A DNA stretch of 64,000 nt from Cryobacterium levicorallinum. Its GTDB lineage: Bacteria; Actinomycetota; Actinomycetes; Actinomycetales; Microbacteriaceae. How positions within the stretch are numbered: position 1 is the first letter of the stretch; the number at the start of each line of letters is the position of its first letter. The position numbers and the translations under genes are program-made. Below are positions 8,557-17,301 of this stretch, piece after piece. The notes below the pieces were generated by a model. That model ran no database searches. It had not been told where the DNA came from and saw only the letters and a program-made list of their open reading frames with translations. The stretch covers positions 150,371 through 214,370 of the forward strand of contig NZ_SOFE01000008.1 in assembly GCF_004402405.1 (NCBI RefSeq), in the 5' to 3' direction.

Positions 8557-10089
8557 GTGGATACTAACGGCGGCATCGAGACAGAACTCAAGTTTGACGT
8601 CGACGAAACGGCGCTGCTGCCCCGGTTGTACGACCTTCCCGGGGTGCAGACGGTTGCCGCGCCGGTCACCCACGATCTTCAGGCCGTCTATTTCGACACG
8701 GCCGATCTTGTGCTCACCGCCCAGCACGTCACCCTGCGTCGCCGCACCGGCGGCGACGACGCCGGGTGGCACCTGAAACTGCCGCTGGATGCCGGGCGTC
8801 GGCGCGAAATTCACGCACCGCTGGGCAAGCACGTACTCGTTTTTAATGGGCACAGCGAAGCGGATGCCGTCCCCGAGTCGCTCGCCCAACTCGTGCGGTT
8901 TCACGTGCGGGACTCCCCGCTCGTTCCCGTGGCCCGGCTGAACACCGAGCGGGTGGTGCATACCCTGATCGGCCTGGGCGGCGAGACCCTCGCGGTGCTC
9001 TGCGACGACCACGTTCAGGCCGAGCGTCTCACCCCCGATCCGGCAACGACGGCCTGGCGTGAATGGGAGCTCGAACTCATCGATGGTCCGGACGACCTGC
9101 TCGACGCCGGGAAGTCCATGCTCGCGGCGAGCGGCATCCACTTGTCGCTGCACGCGTCAAAGCTGGCCCGCGCCCTCGGCGACCGGTTTCCCGAGCGTCC
9201 GGACGCGGCGCCCCGGCGGCCCCGGTCTTCGGGGTGGGCCGGCGATGTTTTGGTGTTGAACCTGCACGAACAGTACGAGGTGCTGCGCGCCCAGGATCCC
9301 CAGGTACGGCAGGCCACAGCCGGAAGCGTGCACGCCCTGCGCGTCGCCACTCGGCGGCTGCGCTCGGTTCTCGCCACCTATCACTCCCTGCTCGATGCGA
9401 CCGTGGTGCCGCACCTGCGCAGCGAACTCGCCTGGCTCGGGGCCGTTCTGGGCGGCTCCCGCGACGAAGAGGTGATACAGCGCCGCCTCACAGGCCACCT
9501 CGACCGCGAACCCGAGGGGCTGCTGCTCGGCCCGATTCGCGAGCGTCTCGGCAGTCGCGCGGATACTGACACCGACGCGGCGCACCACGCGCTCCTGACT
9601 GCCCTCAACAGCCACCGCTACTTTCGGCTGCTCGATGCCCTCGCGGCGCTCGTGACCTCACCGCCGTTCACCGCCGTGGCCAGGCAGGAAGCACGCACGG
9701 TCGTGCCGGCACTGATCAATAAGGAATGGAAGAAACTGCGCCGCGCGGTGCGAACCGCCACGAAAACCGTGCCGGGCGCCGAGCGCGACCTCGCCCTGCA
9801 CGAGGTGCGCAAGCGGGCCAAGCGGCTGCGCTATGCGGCTGAGACGGCGCATCCGCTCAGCCGCAAGCGCGCCGCCACGGTCAGTGCCTTCGCCCAGAAA
9901 CTTCAAACCATTCTCGGCAACCAGCACGACAGCGTCATCGCCCGCGAGCGCCTGCTCAAGCGCGGCGCGGTCGACGCCTACCTGCGCGGCGAGAACACCT
10001 TCAGCTACGGCCGCCTGCACGCCCTCGAGCAGCAGAAGGCAGCCGTAGCCGAGTCGAAGTTTTGGCAGGAGTGGAAGAACCGCCCGTGA
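8557..10089 (+). CDS. CYTH and CHAD domain protein
   Basis: Two-domain protein of 510 residues. The N-terminal CYTH domain begins with IETELKFDVDE (the ExExK metal/triphosphate signature) and continues through FDTADLVLTAQHVTLRRR and WHLKLPLDAGRRREI, residues typical of triphosphate tunnel enzymes. From about residue 225 a CHAD domain follows, with its basic histidine helices VHALRVATRRLRSVL and LHEVRKRAKRLRYAAE, thought to bind polyphosphate. Such fusions are probably involved in polyphosphate or inorganic triphosphate metabolism. It starts at GTG 8557, 39 bases after hmp, but there is no sign that the two work together. Confidence 0.92.
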   Translation: MDTNGGIETELKFDVDETALLPRLYDLPGVQTVAAPVTHDLQAVYFDTADLVLTAQHVTLRRRTGGDDAGWHLKLPLDAGRRREIHAPLGKHVLVFNGHSEADAVPESLAQLVRFHVRDSPLVPVARLNTERVVHTLIGLGGETLAVLCDDHVQAERLTPDPATTAWREWELELIDGPDDLLDAGKSMLAASGIHLSLHASKLARALGDRFPERPDAAPRRPRSSGWAGDVLVLNLHEQYEVLRAQDPQVRQATAGSVHALRVATRRLRSVLATYHSLLDATVVPHLRSELAWLGAVLGGSRDEEVIQRRLTGHLDREPEGLLLGPIRERLGSRADTDTDAAHHALLTALNSHRYFRLLDALAALVTSPPFTAVARQEARTVVPALINKEWKKLRRAVRTATKTVPGAERDLALHEVRKRAKRLRYAAETAHPLSRKRAATVSAFAQKLQTILGNQHDSVIARERLLKRGAVDAYLRGENTFSYGRLHALEQQKAAVAESKFWQEWKNRP

Positions 10090-10213
10090 TTACTCGGGCG
10101 CGGACGAAGCGGTTAACCTTGGGCAACCGCAAGCCGCCACTTTGCCGCCAAGAGTCACGCAGCATCCGCAACTGGGCTAAGCTCGCTGCCGCCACCTTAG
10201 GAAAGCAGGGTTC

Positions 10214-11401
10214 ATGACTGTTACACCCCTCATCTGGGTCATCACCATCGCTGTCATCCTGGCTTTGCTCGCCTTCGACTACTTCTTTCATATTCGCAAG
10301 GCGCACGTTCCCTCGCTGAAGGAAGCCGCTGTGTGGTCCTCCATCTACGTCGGCCTGGCCATCCTCTTCGGCATCCTGGTCTTGGTCTTCGGCGGCAGCA
10401 CGATGGGGTCGGAATATTTCGCCGGCTACATTACGGAAAAGGCGCTGTCCGTTGACAACCTGTTTGTCTTCCTGATCATCATGGCGAGCTTCCGGGTTCC
10501 CCGCGAAGACCAGCAGAAAGTGTTGCTGTTCGGCATCGTCTTCTCCCTGATTGCCCGCACCGGGTTCATCTTTCTGGGCGCGGCGCTGATCAATTCCTTC
10601 GCCTGGGTGTTCTACATCTTCGGCCTGATTCTGCTGATCACCGCGGGCAATCTGCTCAAGCCCGAAGCACACGGCGATAATCAGGCGGATAATTTCATGA
10701 TCCGCCTGGCCAAGCGGAGCTTTCACACCACCGACCACTACGACGGCGACAAGCTGTTCACCATGCACGAGGGAAAGAAGGCCCTCACTCCCATGCTGTT
10801 GGTCATGGTGGCAATCGGCGGTACGGACATCCTGTTCGCGCTGGACTCCATTCCCGCGATCTTCGGGCTGACCCAGAACGTCTACATTGTCTTCACAGCG
10901 ACCGCGTTCTCGCTGATGGGACTGCGCCAGCTGTACTTCCTGATCGACGGGCTCCTGGACCGGCTGATTTACCTCTCCTACGGCCTGGCGTTCGTCTTGG
11001 CGTTCATCGGCGTCAAGCTGGTGCTCCACGCGCTCCACGAGAACAATCTGCCGTTCATCAACGGTGGTGTACCGGTCCCGGTCGTGGAAATCAGCACGGG
11101 GCTGTCCCTGAGCGTCATCATCGGAGCGCTCACGATCACCGTCGTGGCCTCGCTGTTGAGTAAGGCGGGCAAAGCCCAGACCGCCATCAACAACGCGCGC
11201 CGCCACGCGGTCAGCTACCTCGATCTGGATTACACCGCTGATCTGGCCGAGCGCGAGCGGATCTACCGAATGCTGACCGCGGAAGAAGAACAGGTCCTGG
11301 CCATGGACCTGAAATACCGCGACAAGGCCAAGGACATCAACCGCATCCGAGAGCAGGTAGCTGAGGCGCATCGGCAGCATGACGAGTATCTGGCCCGGTA
11401 G
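10214..11401 (+). CDS. TerC/Alx-family membrane protein
   Basis: Integral membrane protein with about nine helices. TerC landmarks are FDYFFHIRKAHVPSLKEA after the first helix, YITEKALSVDNLFVFLIIMASF, and TPMLLVMVAIGGTDILFALDSIPAIFG, where acidic residues inside the membrane are thought to bind metal ions. Relatives export manganese or support metal loading of secreted proteins; the older label is tellurite resistance. The hydrophilic C-terminal tail (about 335-395) is longer than in E. coli Alx. No yybP-ykoY riboswitch could be recognised in the 125 bases upstream. Confidence 0.92.
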   Translation: MTVTPLIWVITIAVILALLAFDYFFHIRKAHVPSLKEAAVWSSIYVGLAILFGILVLVFGGSTMGSEYFAGYITEKALSVDNLFVFLIIMASFRVPREDQQKVLLFGIVFSLIARTGFIFLGAALINSFAWVFYIFGLILLITAGNLLKPEAHGDNQADNFMIRLAKRSFHTTDHYDGDKLFTMHEGKKALTPMLLVMVAIGGTDILFALDSIPAIFGLTQNVYIVFTATAFSLMGLRQLYFLIDGLLDRLIYLSYGLAFVLAFIGVKLVLHALHENNLPFINGGVPVPVVEISTGLSLSVIIGALTITVVASLLSKAGKAQTAINNARRHAVSYLDLDYTADLAERERIYRMLTAEEEQVLAMDLKYRDKAKDINRIREQVAEAHRQHDEYLAR

Positions 11402-11534
11402 AGCGCGCCGGAACGCCTAACTTCGCCGAGGTCGTTATTGACAGCGGGTGGGCGCGGGGAGCAAGCTGTGGCACACAATGGTGTCGCGCAATGATGCGTG
11501 GGGCCAAGGAACCTTCTTTCGTGAGGAGAAGCCC

Positions 11535-12437
11535 GTGCAGATTCCGGCTCCGTTCGATTATGTTCGTGCCAGTTCGGTCGAAAATGCCCTGGCCCTGCTC
11601 GATCGTCACGGGCCCGAGTCCCGGGTCGTCGCCGGCGGTCACAGCCTGCTGCCCATGATGAAACTGCGTCTGGCCCGGCCGGACTGGCTCATCGACATCA
11701 ACGACCTGTTCGAGCTCGACTACTTGCTGATTGACAGAGTGCTCGTTGATCAGCACGTGCTGCGCATCGGCGCCATGACCCGGCACACGACGCTGCTCGA
11801 ATCCGACGACGTCCAGCGCCTGTTCCCCATCGTCACCGACGCCGAACGGGTCATCGCCGACCCGATCGTGCGCAACCGCGGCACCATCGGCGGTTCGCTC
11901 TGCCAGGCCGACCCGGCCGAAGATCTCTCCACGGTGTGCCACGTGCTCGAAGCGGTCGCCGTCGTGCGCGGGCCGGCCGGTGAGCGGATGCTGTCGATGG
12001 CCGAATTCCATCGCGGCCCGTACGAGACCGCGGTGGCCCAGAACGAACTGCTGATCGAGGTGCGCGTGCCGATTCGGGAGCGCTCCGGCAGCGCCTACGA
12101 AAAGGTCGAACGACGAGTCGGAGACTGGGCCGTCGCCGCGGCCGGCGCTTCGGTCAGCCTCGCGTCCGACGGCACGATCGGCCAGGTGGCCGTCGGCCTC
12201 ACCGCGGTCGGACTCGACCGCAATGTAACCGAGGTCGAAGCCGTGCTGGTCGGCCAGGCTCCGACCGAGGAGCTATTCACGGAGGCCGGGCGTCTGGCCT
12301 CCATCGCCTGCGACCCCCTCACCGACCAGCGCGGACCGGTCGACTACAAGCGGCACCTCGCCGACGAGCTGACCCGCAGGGTGCTGCGGGCGGCCTGCCG
12401 CCGCGCCGCCGCATCCGTTTCTGAGATCACGATCTAG
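11535..12437 (+). CDS. coxM: CO dehydrogenase medium (FAD) subunit
   Basis: Flavoprotein subunit that takes electrons from the Fe-S subunit of aerobic CO dehydrogenase. The FAD-binding signatures are VVAGGHSLLPMMKLRLARP near the N-terminus and RNRGTIGGSLCQADPAED near residue 110-125, followed by the CO_deh_flav_C domain. GTG at 11535 is preferred over an upstream in-frame ATG (11448) because GAGGAG lies eight bases before it and the protein then starts with the family IPAPFDY segment. First gene of a coxM-S-L-XdhC-D-E-G-XdhC operon. Its 300 residues are close to the usual 288. Confidence 0.95.
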   Translation: MQIPAPFDYVRASSVENALALLDRHGPESRVVAGGHSLLPMMKLRLARPDWLIDINDLFELDYLLIDRVLVDQHVLRIGAMTRHTTLLESDDVQRLFPIVTDAERVIADPIVRNRGTIGGSLCQADPAEDLSTVCHVLEAVAVVRGPAGERMLSMAEFHRGPYETAVAQNELLIEVRVPIRERSGSAYEKVERRVGDWAVAAAGASVSLASDGTIGQVAVGLTAVGLDRNVTEVEAVLVGQAPTEELFTEAGRLASIACDPLTDQRGPVDYKRHLADELTRRVLRAACRRAAASVSEITI

Positions 12438-12450
12438 GAGTTGAGCCCTC

Positions 12451-12954
12451 ATGCAAATCAGCCTGACCATCAACGGCACCGATGTCACCCGCGAGATCGA
12501 ACCGCGCGTACTGCTCGTGCACTTCATTCGCGACGACCTGCGGCTCACCGGAACGCACTGGGGTTGCGACACCAGTAATTGCGGCACCTGCGTGGTGCTC
12601 ATGGACGGCCAGCCGGTGAAATCGTGCACCGTGCTGGCCGCCATGGCCGACGGCCACACGATCACGACGGTGGAAGGACTCGCCGACGGCGCCACTCTCG
12701 ACCCGGTGCAGCAGGGCTTCATGGAGGAGCACGGCCTGCAGTGCGGTTTCTGCACCCCCGGCATGATGCTCACCGCCCGCGCCCTGCTCGACCACAATCC
12801 GCACCCCGAACCGCTCGAGATTCGCGAGGCCATCTCGGGACAGATCTGCCGCTGCACCGGCTACGCCACCATCGTGCGGTCGATTCAGTGGGCCGCCGAG
12901 CATCCGCTCGTTGCCGCCGTTGACACAACCGAAGATGAAGAGGTGCGCGCATGA
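12451..12954 (+). CDS. coxS: CO dehydrogenase small (2Fe-2S) subunit
   Basis: Carries two [2Fe-2S] clusters between the molybdenum site of CoxL and the FAD of CoxM. The plant-ferredoxin-type cluster uses Cys39, Cys44, Cys47 and Cys59 (CDTSNCGTC then KSC). The second uses Cys98, Cys101, Cys133 and Cys135 (CGFC and CRC). All eight ligands are present, and the 167-residue length is standard. AGGAG overlaps the coxM stop, and the TGA overlaps the ATG of coxL, so the three subunits are translated as a unit. Confidence 0.97.
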   Translation: MQISLTINGTDVTREIEPRVLLVHFIRDDLRLTGTHWGCDTSNCGTCVVLMDGQPVKSCTVLAAMADGHTITTVEGLADGATLDPVQQGFMEEHGLQCGFCTPGMMLTARALLDHNPHPEPLEIREAISGQICRCTGYATIVRSIQWAAEHPLVAAVDTTEDEEVRA

Positions 12955-15344
12955 CCATCCTCGAAGACCGCCCGTCGAACCCGGCGGCCGGCGACCACGA
13001 CCGGCCAATCGGCCACGGGCGTATGCAACGCAAGGAAGACCCGCGATTCGTGCGTGGCAAGGGCCACTATGTCGACGACATCGTGCTGCCCGGAATGTTG
13101 CACGGTGCCATCCTGCGCGCTCCCGTCGCCCACGCCCGGCTGGTCTCGATCGACACCACCGCGGCGCTCGCCCATCCCGGCGTGCACGCCGTCATCACCG
13201 GCAGCGACCTGCAGGCCCTCGGCCTGGCTTGGGCGCCGACCCTCTCGATGGACGTGCAGGCCGTGCTGGTCACCGACAAGGTGCGCTTCCAGGGCCAGGA
13301 GGTCGCCTTTGTCGTCGCCGACGACCGCTACGCCGCCCGCGACGCGCTCGAGCTGATCCAGGTCGAGTACGACGTACTGCCGCCGGTCGTCGACGCCCGC
13401 AAGGCGATGGACCCGGGCGCTCCCGTCATTCGCGACGACCTCGAGGGCCGCACCGACAACCACATCTTCGACTGGGAAGCCGGCGACAAAGCCGAAACGG
13501 ATGCCGTCTTCGCGAGCGCCGACGTCGTGGTGAAGCAAGAGATCGTCTACCCGCGGGTGCACCCGGCGCCGATGGAAACTTGCGGCGCCGTAGCTGACTT
13601 CGATGCCGTCGACGGCCGCCTCACCCTGTACGAGACGACGCAGGCGCCGCACGCCCACCGCACCCTGTTCGCGATGGTCTCCGGCATTCCCGAGCACAAG
13701 ATTCGGGTGGTCTCCCCCGACATCGGCGGAGGTTTTGGCAACAAGGTCGGCATCTACCCGGGCTATATTCTCGCCGTAGTCGGCTCCATCGTCACCGGCA
13801 AACCGGTGAAATGGGTCGAGGACCGCTCCGAGAACCTCATGAGCACCTCGTTCGCCCGGGACTACATTATGCAGGGCGAGATCGCGGCGACCAAGGACGG
13901 CAAGATCCTGGCCCTGCGCACCAACGTACTCGCCGACCACGGCGCGTTCAACGCCACCGCCCAGCCCACCAAGTATCCGGCCGGGTTCTTTCACATCTTC
14001 ACCGGCAGCTACGACCTTCAGGCAGCGCACTGCACCGTGACCGGCGTGTACACCAACAAGGCGCCCGGCGGCGTGGCCTACGCCTGCTCGTTCCGGGTCA
14101 CCGAAGCGGTCTACCTGGTCGAGCGGATGGTCGATATCCTGGCCCGCAAGCTCGACATGGACCCGGCAGAGTTGCGCCTGAAAAACTTCATTAAGAAGGA
14201 GCAGTTTCCCTACGCCAACAAGACCGGCTGGGAGTACGACTCGGGCGATTACGAACCCACCATGCGGCTGTCGATGAAGATGGCCGGCTACGACGAACTG
14301 CGCCGCGAACAGAAGGAGAAACGCGAACGCGGTGAGCTCATGGGCATCGGCATCTCATTCTTCACCGAAACGGTCGGTGCCGGACCGCGCAAGGACATGG
14401 ACATTCTCGGCCTCGGAATGGCGGACGGCGCCGAACTGCGCATCCATCCCACCGGCAAGGCCGTCGTGCGCATCTCGGTGCAAAGCCAGGGTCAGGGCCA
14501 CGAAACGACGTTCGCGCAGATCGTGGCGGAGGAGATCGGCATCCCCCCGGAAGACATCGACGTTGTGCACGGTGACACCGACCAGACACCGTTCGGCCTC
14601 GGCACCTATGGCAGCCGGTCCACTCCGGTCAGCGGCGCCGCCGTGGCGCTCGTCGCCCGCAAGGTGCGGGAGAAGGCCCGGTTCATCGCCGCGGCCATGC
14701 TCGAGACCCGGCCGGAAGACCTCAAGTGGGAGAAGGGCCGCTGGTTCGTCAAGGGCGATCCGAGCGTGGGCAAGACCATGGCCGAGATCGCGATGGGCGC
14801 CCACGGCACGGTCGCGCTGCCCGAGGGTATCGACGGCAATCTCGACGCCGAGGTCACCTACGATCCGCCCAACCTCACTTTTCCGTTCGGCGCCTATATC
14901 TGCGTCGTCGACGTCGACCCGGGCACCGGCCATGTCAAGGTGCGCCGCTTCATCGCCGTCGACGACTGCGGCACCCGAATCAACCCGATGATCATCGAGG
15001 GCCAGATTCATGGTGGCCTCACCGACGGTGTCGGCATGGCACTGATGGAGATCATCGAGTTCGACGACGAGGGCAACTGCCTCGGCGGCTCGTTCATGGA
15101 CTACCTCATCCCCACCGCAATGGAGGTACCCGACTGGGAGACCGGCTTCACCGTGACTCCGTCGCCGCACCACCCGATCGGAGCAAAGGGCGTTGGTGAG
15201 TCTGCCACGGTCGGGTCACCGCCGGCCGTCGTCAACGCCGTCGTGGATGCCCTCGCCCCGTTCGGCGTGGTGCACATGGACATGCCGTGCACACCATCCC
15301 GGGTCTGGGAGGCCATGCAGGGCCGCACGAGACCGCCGGTTTAG
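12951..15344 (+). CDS. coxL: Form I aerobic CO dehydrogenase large subunit
   Basis: Catalytic subunit that oxidises CO to CO2 at a Mo-S-Cu centre bound to molybdopterin cytosine dinucleotide. The active-site loop reads AYACSFR at residues 376-382. Cys379 is the copper-binding cysteine of true (form I) CO dehydrogenases, whose motif is AYxCSFR; form II and other xanthine-oxidase relatives have AYRGAGR here. The catalytic glutamate is Glu750 in GVGESATVGSPP. GGGFGNK and QSQGQGHETTF are the usual cofactor-contacting motifs. At 797 residues it is close to the roughly 800 of known CoxL. The order M-S-L also matches form I operons. The Ala at the variable motif position is less common than Arg. Confidence 0.96.
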   Translation: MTILEDRPSNPAAGDHDRPIGHGRMQRKEDPRFVRGKGHYVDDIVLPGMLHGAILRAPVAHARLVSIDTTAALAHPGVHAVITGSDLQALGLAWAPTLSMDVQAVLVTDKVRFQGQEVAFVVADDRYAARDALELIQVEYDVLPPVVDARKAMDPGAPVIRDDLEGRTDNHIFDWEAGDKAETDAVFASADVVVKQEIVYPRVHPAPMETCGAVADFDAVDGRLTLYETTQAPHAHRTLFAMVSGIPEHKIRVVSPDIGGGFGNKVGIYPGYILAVVGSIVTGKPVKWVEDRSENLMSTSFARDYIMQGEIAATKDGKILALRTNVLADHGAFNATAQPTKYPAGFFHIFTGSYDLQAAHCTVTGVYTNKAPGGVAYACSFRVTEAVYLVERMVDILARKLDMDPAELRLKNFIKKEQFPYANKTGWEYDSGDYEPTMRLSMKMAGYDELRREQKEKRERGELMGIGISFFTETVGAGPRKDMDILGLGMADGAELRIHPTGKAVVRISVQSQGQGHETTFAQIVAEEIGIPPEDIDVVHGDTDQTPFGLGTYGSRSTPVSGAAVALVARKVREKARFIAAAMLETRPEDLKWEKGRWFVKGDPSVGKTMAEIAMGAHGTVALPEGIDGNLDAEVTYDPPNLTFPFGAYICVVDVDPGTGHVKVRRFIAVDDCGTRINPMIIEGQIHGGLTDGVGMALMEIIEFDDEGNCLGGSFMDYLIPTAMEVPDWETGFTVTPSPHHPIGAKGVGESATVGSPPAVVNAVVDALAPFGVVHMDMPCTPSRVWEAMQGRTRPPV

Positions 15345-15345
15345 C

Positions 15346-16359
15346 ATGCCCGAGATGAAGTCCGTGCTGGAGCGGGAGCTCGAGGCGCGCCGCGAACCGT
15401 TCGTGCACGCGACCGTGGTGCGCGCGGTGCGCCCGACGAGCGCGCACGCGGGCGACACGGCGCTCGTGCGCTTGACCGGCGAGATCGAGGGCTTCGTCGG
15501 CGGAACCTGCGTGGAGGCATCCGTTCGCCTGTACAGCCTGCAGGTGCTCGAAAGCCGCCAGCCGCTGCTGCTCAAGGTCGTGGCCGGTGTACCGTCGAGC
15601 ACGGTGGAGGACGGCGCGGTCGAGGTCTCCAACCCCTGTGTCAGCGGCGGGGCGATCGAGATCTTTCTCGAACCGCGCCTTCCCCTGCCGCGCCTGATCG
15701 TGGTCGGGTCGACGCCCGACGCCGCGGCCCTTGCCACCCTCGCACCGCTCGTCGGTTTCGAGCTCCTGCAAACGGATGGCGCCTCTGCCGCCCCGCAGGC
15801 CGGCGACGCTGCGCTGGTCGTCGCGTCCCACGGCAGGGACGAGGAGTCCGCGCTGCTGGCGGCGCTGGCTGTGGGGGTGCCGTACGTGGCGCTCGTGGCC
15901 AGTCCCCGGCGCGGTGCGGCGGTGCTTGCGTCGCTCAACGTGTCGCCGGAGCAGCGCGCGCGGGTGTTCAGTCCGGCGGGCCTTGACCTCGGGGCGCGAA
16001 CGCCCGGAGAGATTGCGGTGTCGATTCTGGCGCAGCTGGTGCAGGAGCGGGCCGGGCGGGGACATCCGGTTGGTGTGGGCGCGGTTAGTGTTGGCGCGGC
16101 TGGTGCCGGTGCGGTGGCGGGAGCGGCGGATTCGGCGATCGCCGCAGAGCCGCCTGACGCCAAAGCGCGTGCTACCGACCCACCTGCTGCCGAGTCGCAG
16201 ACCGCCGGCGTCGCGATCGACCCGGTCTGCGGCATGTCCGTGGCCGCGCTGCCGTCGACGCTGCAGGTCGAGCACAACGGCGGGACCGTCTATTTCTGTG
16301 CGGCGGGCTGCCGCAAGGCGTTTCTGGCGAATCCGGAGCCGTATGCGACCGCGCGGTAG
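15346..16359 (+). CDS. XdhC/CoxI-type maturation protein fused to a YHS metal-binding domain
   Basis: The N-terminal XdhC_CoxI domain begins at MPEMKSVLERELEARREPF, holds the LTGEIEGFVGGTCVEASVRL segment with its conserved Cys, and is followed by a Rossmann XdhC_C domain (LPRLIVVGSTPDAAALA to LGARTPGEIAVSIL). XdhC proteins bind molybdenum cofactor and help load or sulphurate it. After an Ala/Pro-rich linker (about 235-285) a YHS domain closes the protein: DPVCGMSV, then YFCAAGCRKAFL, with Cys295, Cys318 and Cys322. YHS domains bind metals, so a role in copper handling for the Mo-Cu site is attractive but inferred. The ATG follows the coxL stop by one base. Confidence 0.85.
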   Translation: MPEMKSVLERELEARREPFVHATVVRAVRPTSAHAGDTALVRLTGEIEGFVGGTCVEASVRLYSLQVLESRQPLLLKVVAGVPSSTVEDGAVEVSNPCVSGGAIEIFLEPRLPLPRLIVVGSTPDAAALATLAPLVGFELLQTDGASAAPQAGDAALVVASHGRDEESALLAALAVGVPYVALVASPRRGAAVLASLNVSPEQRARVFSPAGLDLGARTPGEIAVSILAQLVQERAGRGHPVGVGAVSVGAAGAGAVAGAADSAIAAEPPDAKARATDPPAAESQTAGVAIDPVCGMSVAALPSTLQVEHNGGTVYFCAAGCRKAFLANPEPYATAR

Positions 16360-16389
16360 GCACCCGCGCGGTAGCCGCCCGACTTCACG

Positions 16390-17301
16390 ATGGGGGTGGC
16401 TGCGTTGGTGACTCTGCCCGAGATCGTGCCCGATGTCGCCGCGCTACAGCGCGCCCTCGATGCCGAGGACTATCTGGCCGACGACGGGCTCGCAACCGCG
16501 GTGTTCCTGGCCGTCCGCATGCGGCAGCCGCTGCTACTCGAGGGCGAACCGGGGGTCGGCAAGACCGAGATCGCCAAGGCACTCGCCCGACTGCTCGACA
16601 CCGAACTGTTTCGCCTGCAGTGCTACGAAGGCATCTCGGCCGGGGAGGCACTGTACGAGTGGAATTACCCGCGGCAACTGCTCGGCATCCGTTTGGCCGA
16701 GGCGCGCGGGGTTGAACTGGCCGAGACCGAGCTGTTCGGCCGCGACTACCTGCTGCGCCGCCCGCTGTTGCAGGCGATCGAGCACGCGGGCCCGCGGCCG
16801 GCCGTGCTGCTGCTCGACGAGATCGACCGGGCCGACGCCGAGTTTGAAGCCTTCACCTTTGAGCTGCTCGCCGAGGCTGCGGTCACCATCCCCGAGCTCG
16901 GAACCGTGCGGGCCACGCATCCGCCGATCGTGATTCTCACCAGCAATCGCACCCGCGATCTGCATGACGCGCTGACCCGGCGCTGTCTCTATCACTGGAT
17001 CGACTACCCGGGGCCGGAGCGGATCGCGCAGATCGTGCGCCGCCGGGTACCGAGCAGTTCACAGGTGATTGCGACCGAGGCCGCACAGGCCATCACCCGC
17101 CTGCGTTCGCTTGACCTGGTGAAGCCGCCCGGAATCGCCGAGGCCATCGACTGGGTGGGCGCGCTCGGGGTGCTCGGCATGGAGCAGCTGAGCGGCCGGG
17201 CGGTCGAGCAGACCTGGGGTTTCGTGCTGAAGAACCGTGACGACCTCGATCTCGCTACCGCTCGCGGGGCCGCCTGGGTCGTCGAGGCCGCCGGTGCCTG
17301 A
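16390..17301 (+). CDS. coxD: CoxD, MoxR-type AAA+ ATPase for CO dehydrogenase maturation
   Basis: CoxD is a chaperone-like ATPase required in Oligotropha for building the [CuSMoO2] centre of CoxL. The MoxR-type nucleotide site is intact: Walker A GEPGVGKT (residues 52-59), Walker B VLLLDEIDRAD, sensor 1 ILTSNRTRDL, and the C-terminal lid helix region AAQAITRLRSL. Its length (303) matches the family. It ends by overlapping the GTG of the VWA gene by eight bases, which fits the AAA+/VWA pair acting together. Confidence 0.93.
   Translation: MGVAALVTLPEIVPDVAALQRALDAEDYLADDGLATAVFLAVRMRQPLLLEGEPGVGKTEIAKALARLLDTELFRLQCYEGISAGEALYEWNYPRQLLGIRLAEARGVELAETELFGRDYLLRRPLLQAIEHAGPRPAVLLLDEIDRADAEFEAFTFELLAEAAVTIPELGTVRATHPPIVILTSNRTRDLHDALTRRCLYHWIDYPGPERIAQIVRRRVPSSSQVIATEAAQAITRLRSLDLVKPPGIAEAIDWVGALGVLGMEQLSGRAVEQTWGFVLKNRDDLDLATARGAAWVVEAAGA

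Noticed and set aside
10090..10213. yybP-ykoY manganese riboswitch before terC
   Set aside because: No recognisable conserved core or paired arms in this 124-base leader.
10001..11380. Long open frame on the minus strand opposite terC
   Set aside because: Asp/Glu/Gln/His-rich antisense of a strong plus-strand membrane gene; no domain, no ribosome site.
11438..11443. TTGACA as the cox operon -35 box
   Set aside because: No acceptable -10 at 16-19 bases downstream.
12885..14030. Long minus-strand open frame opposite coxL
   Set aside because: Mirror of GC-rich codon bias; coxL motifs on the other strand are decisive.
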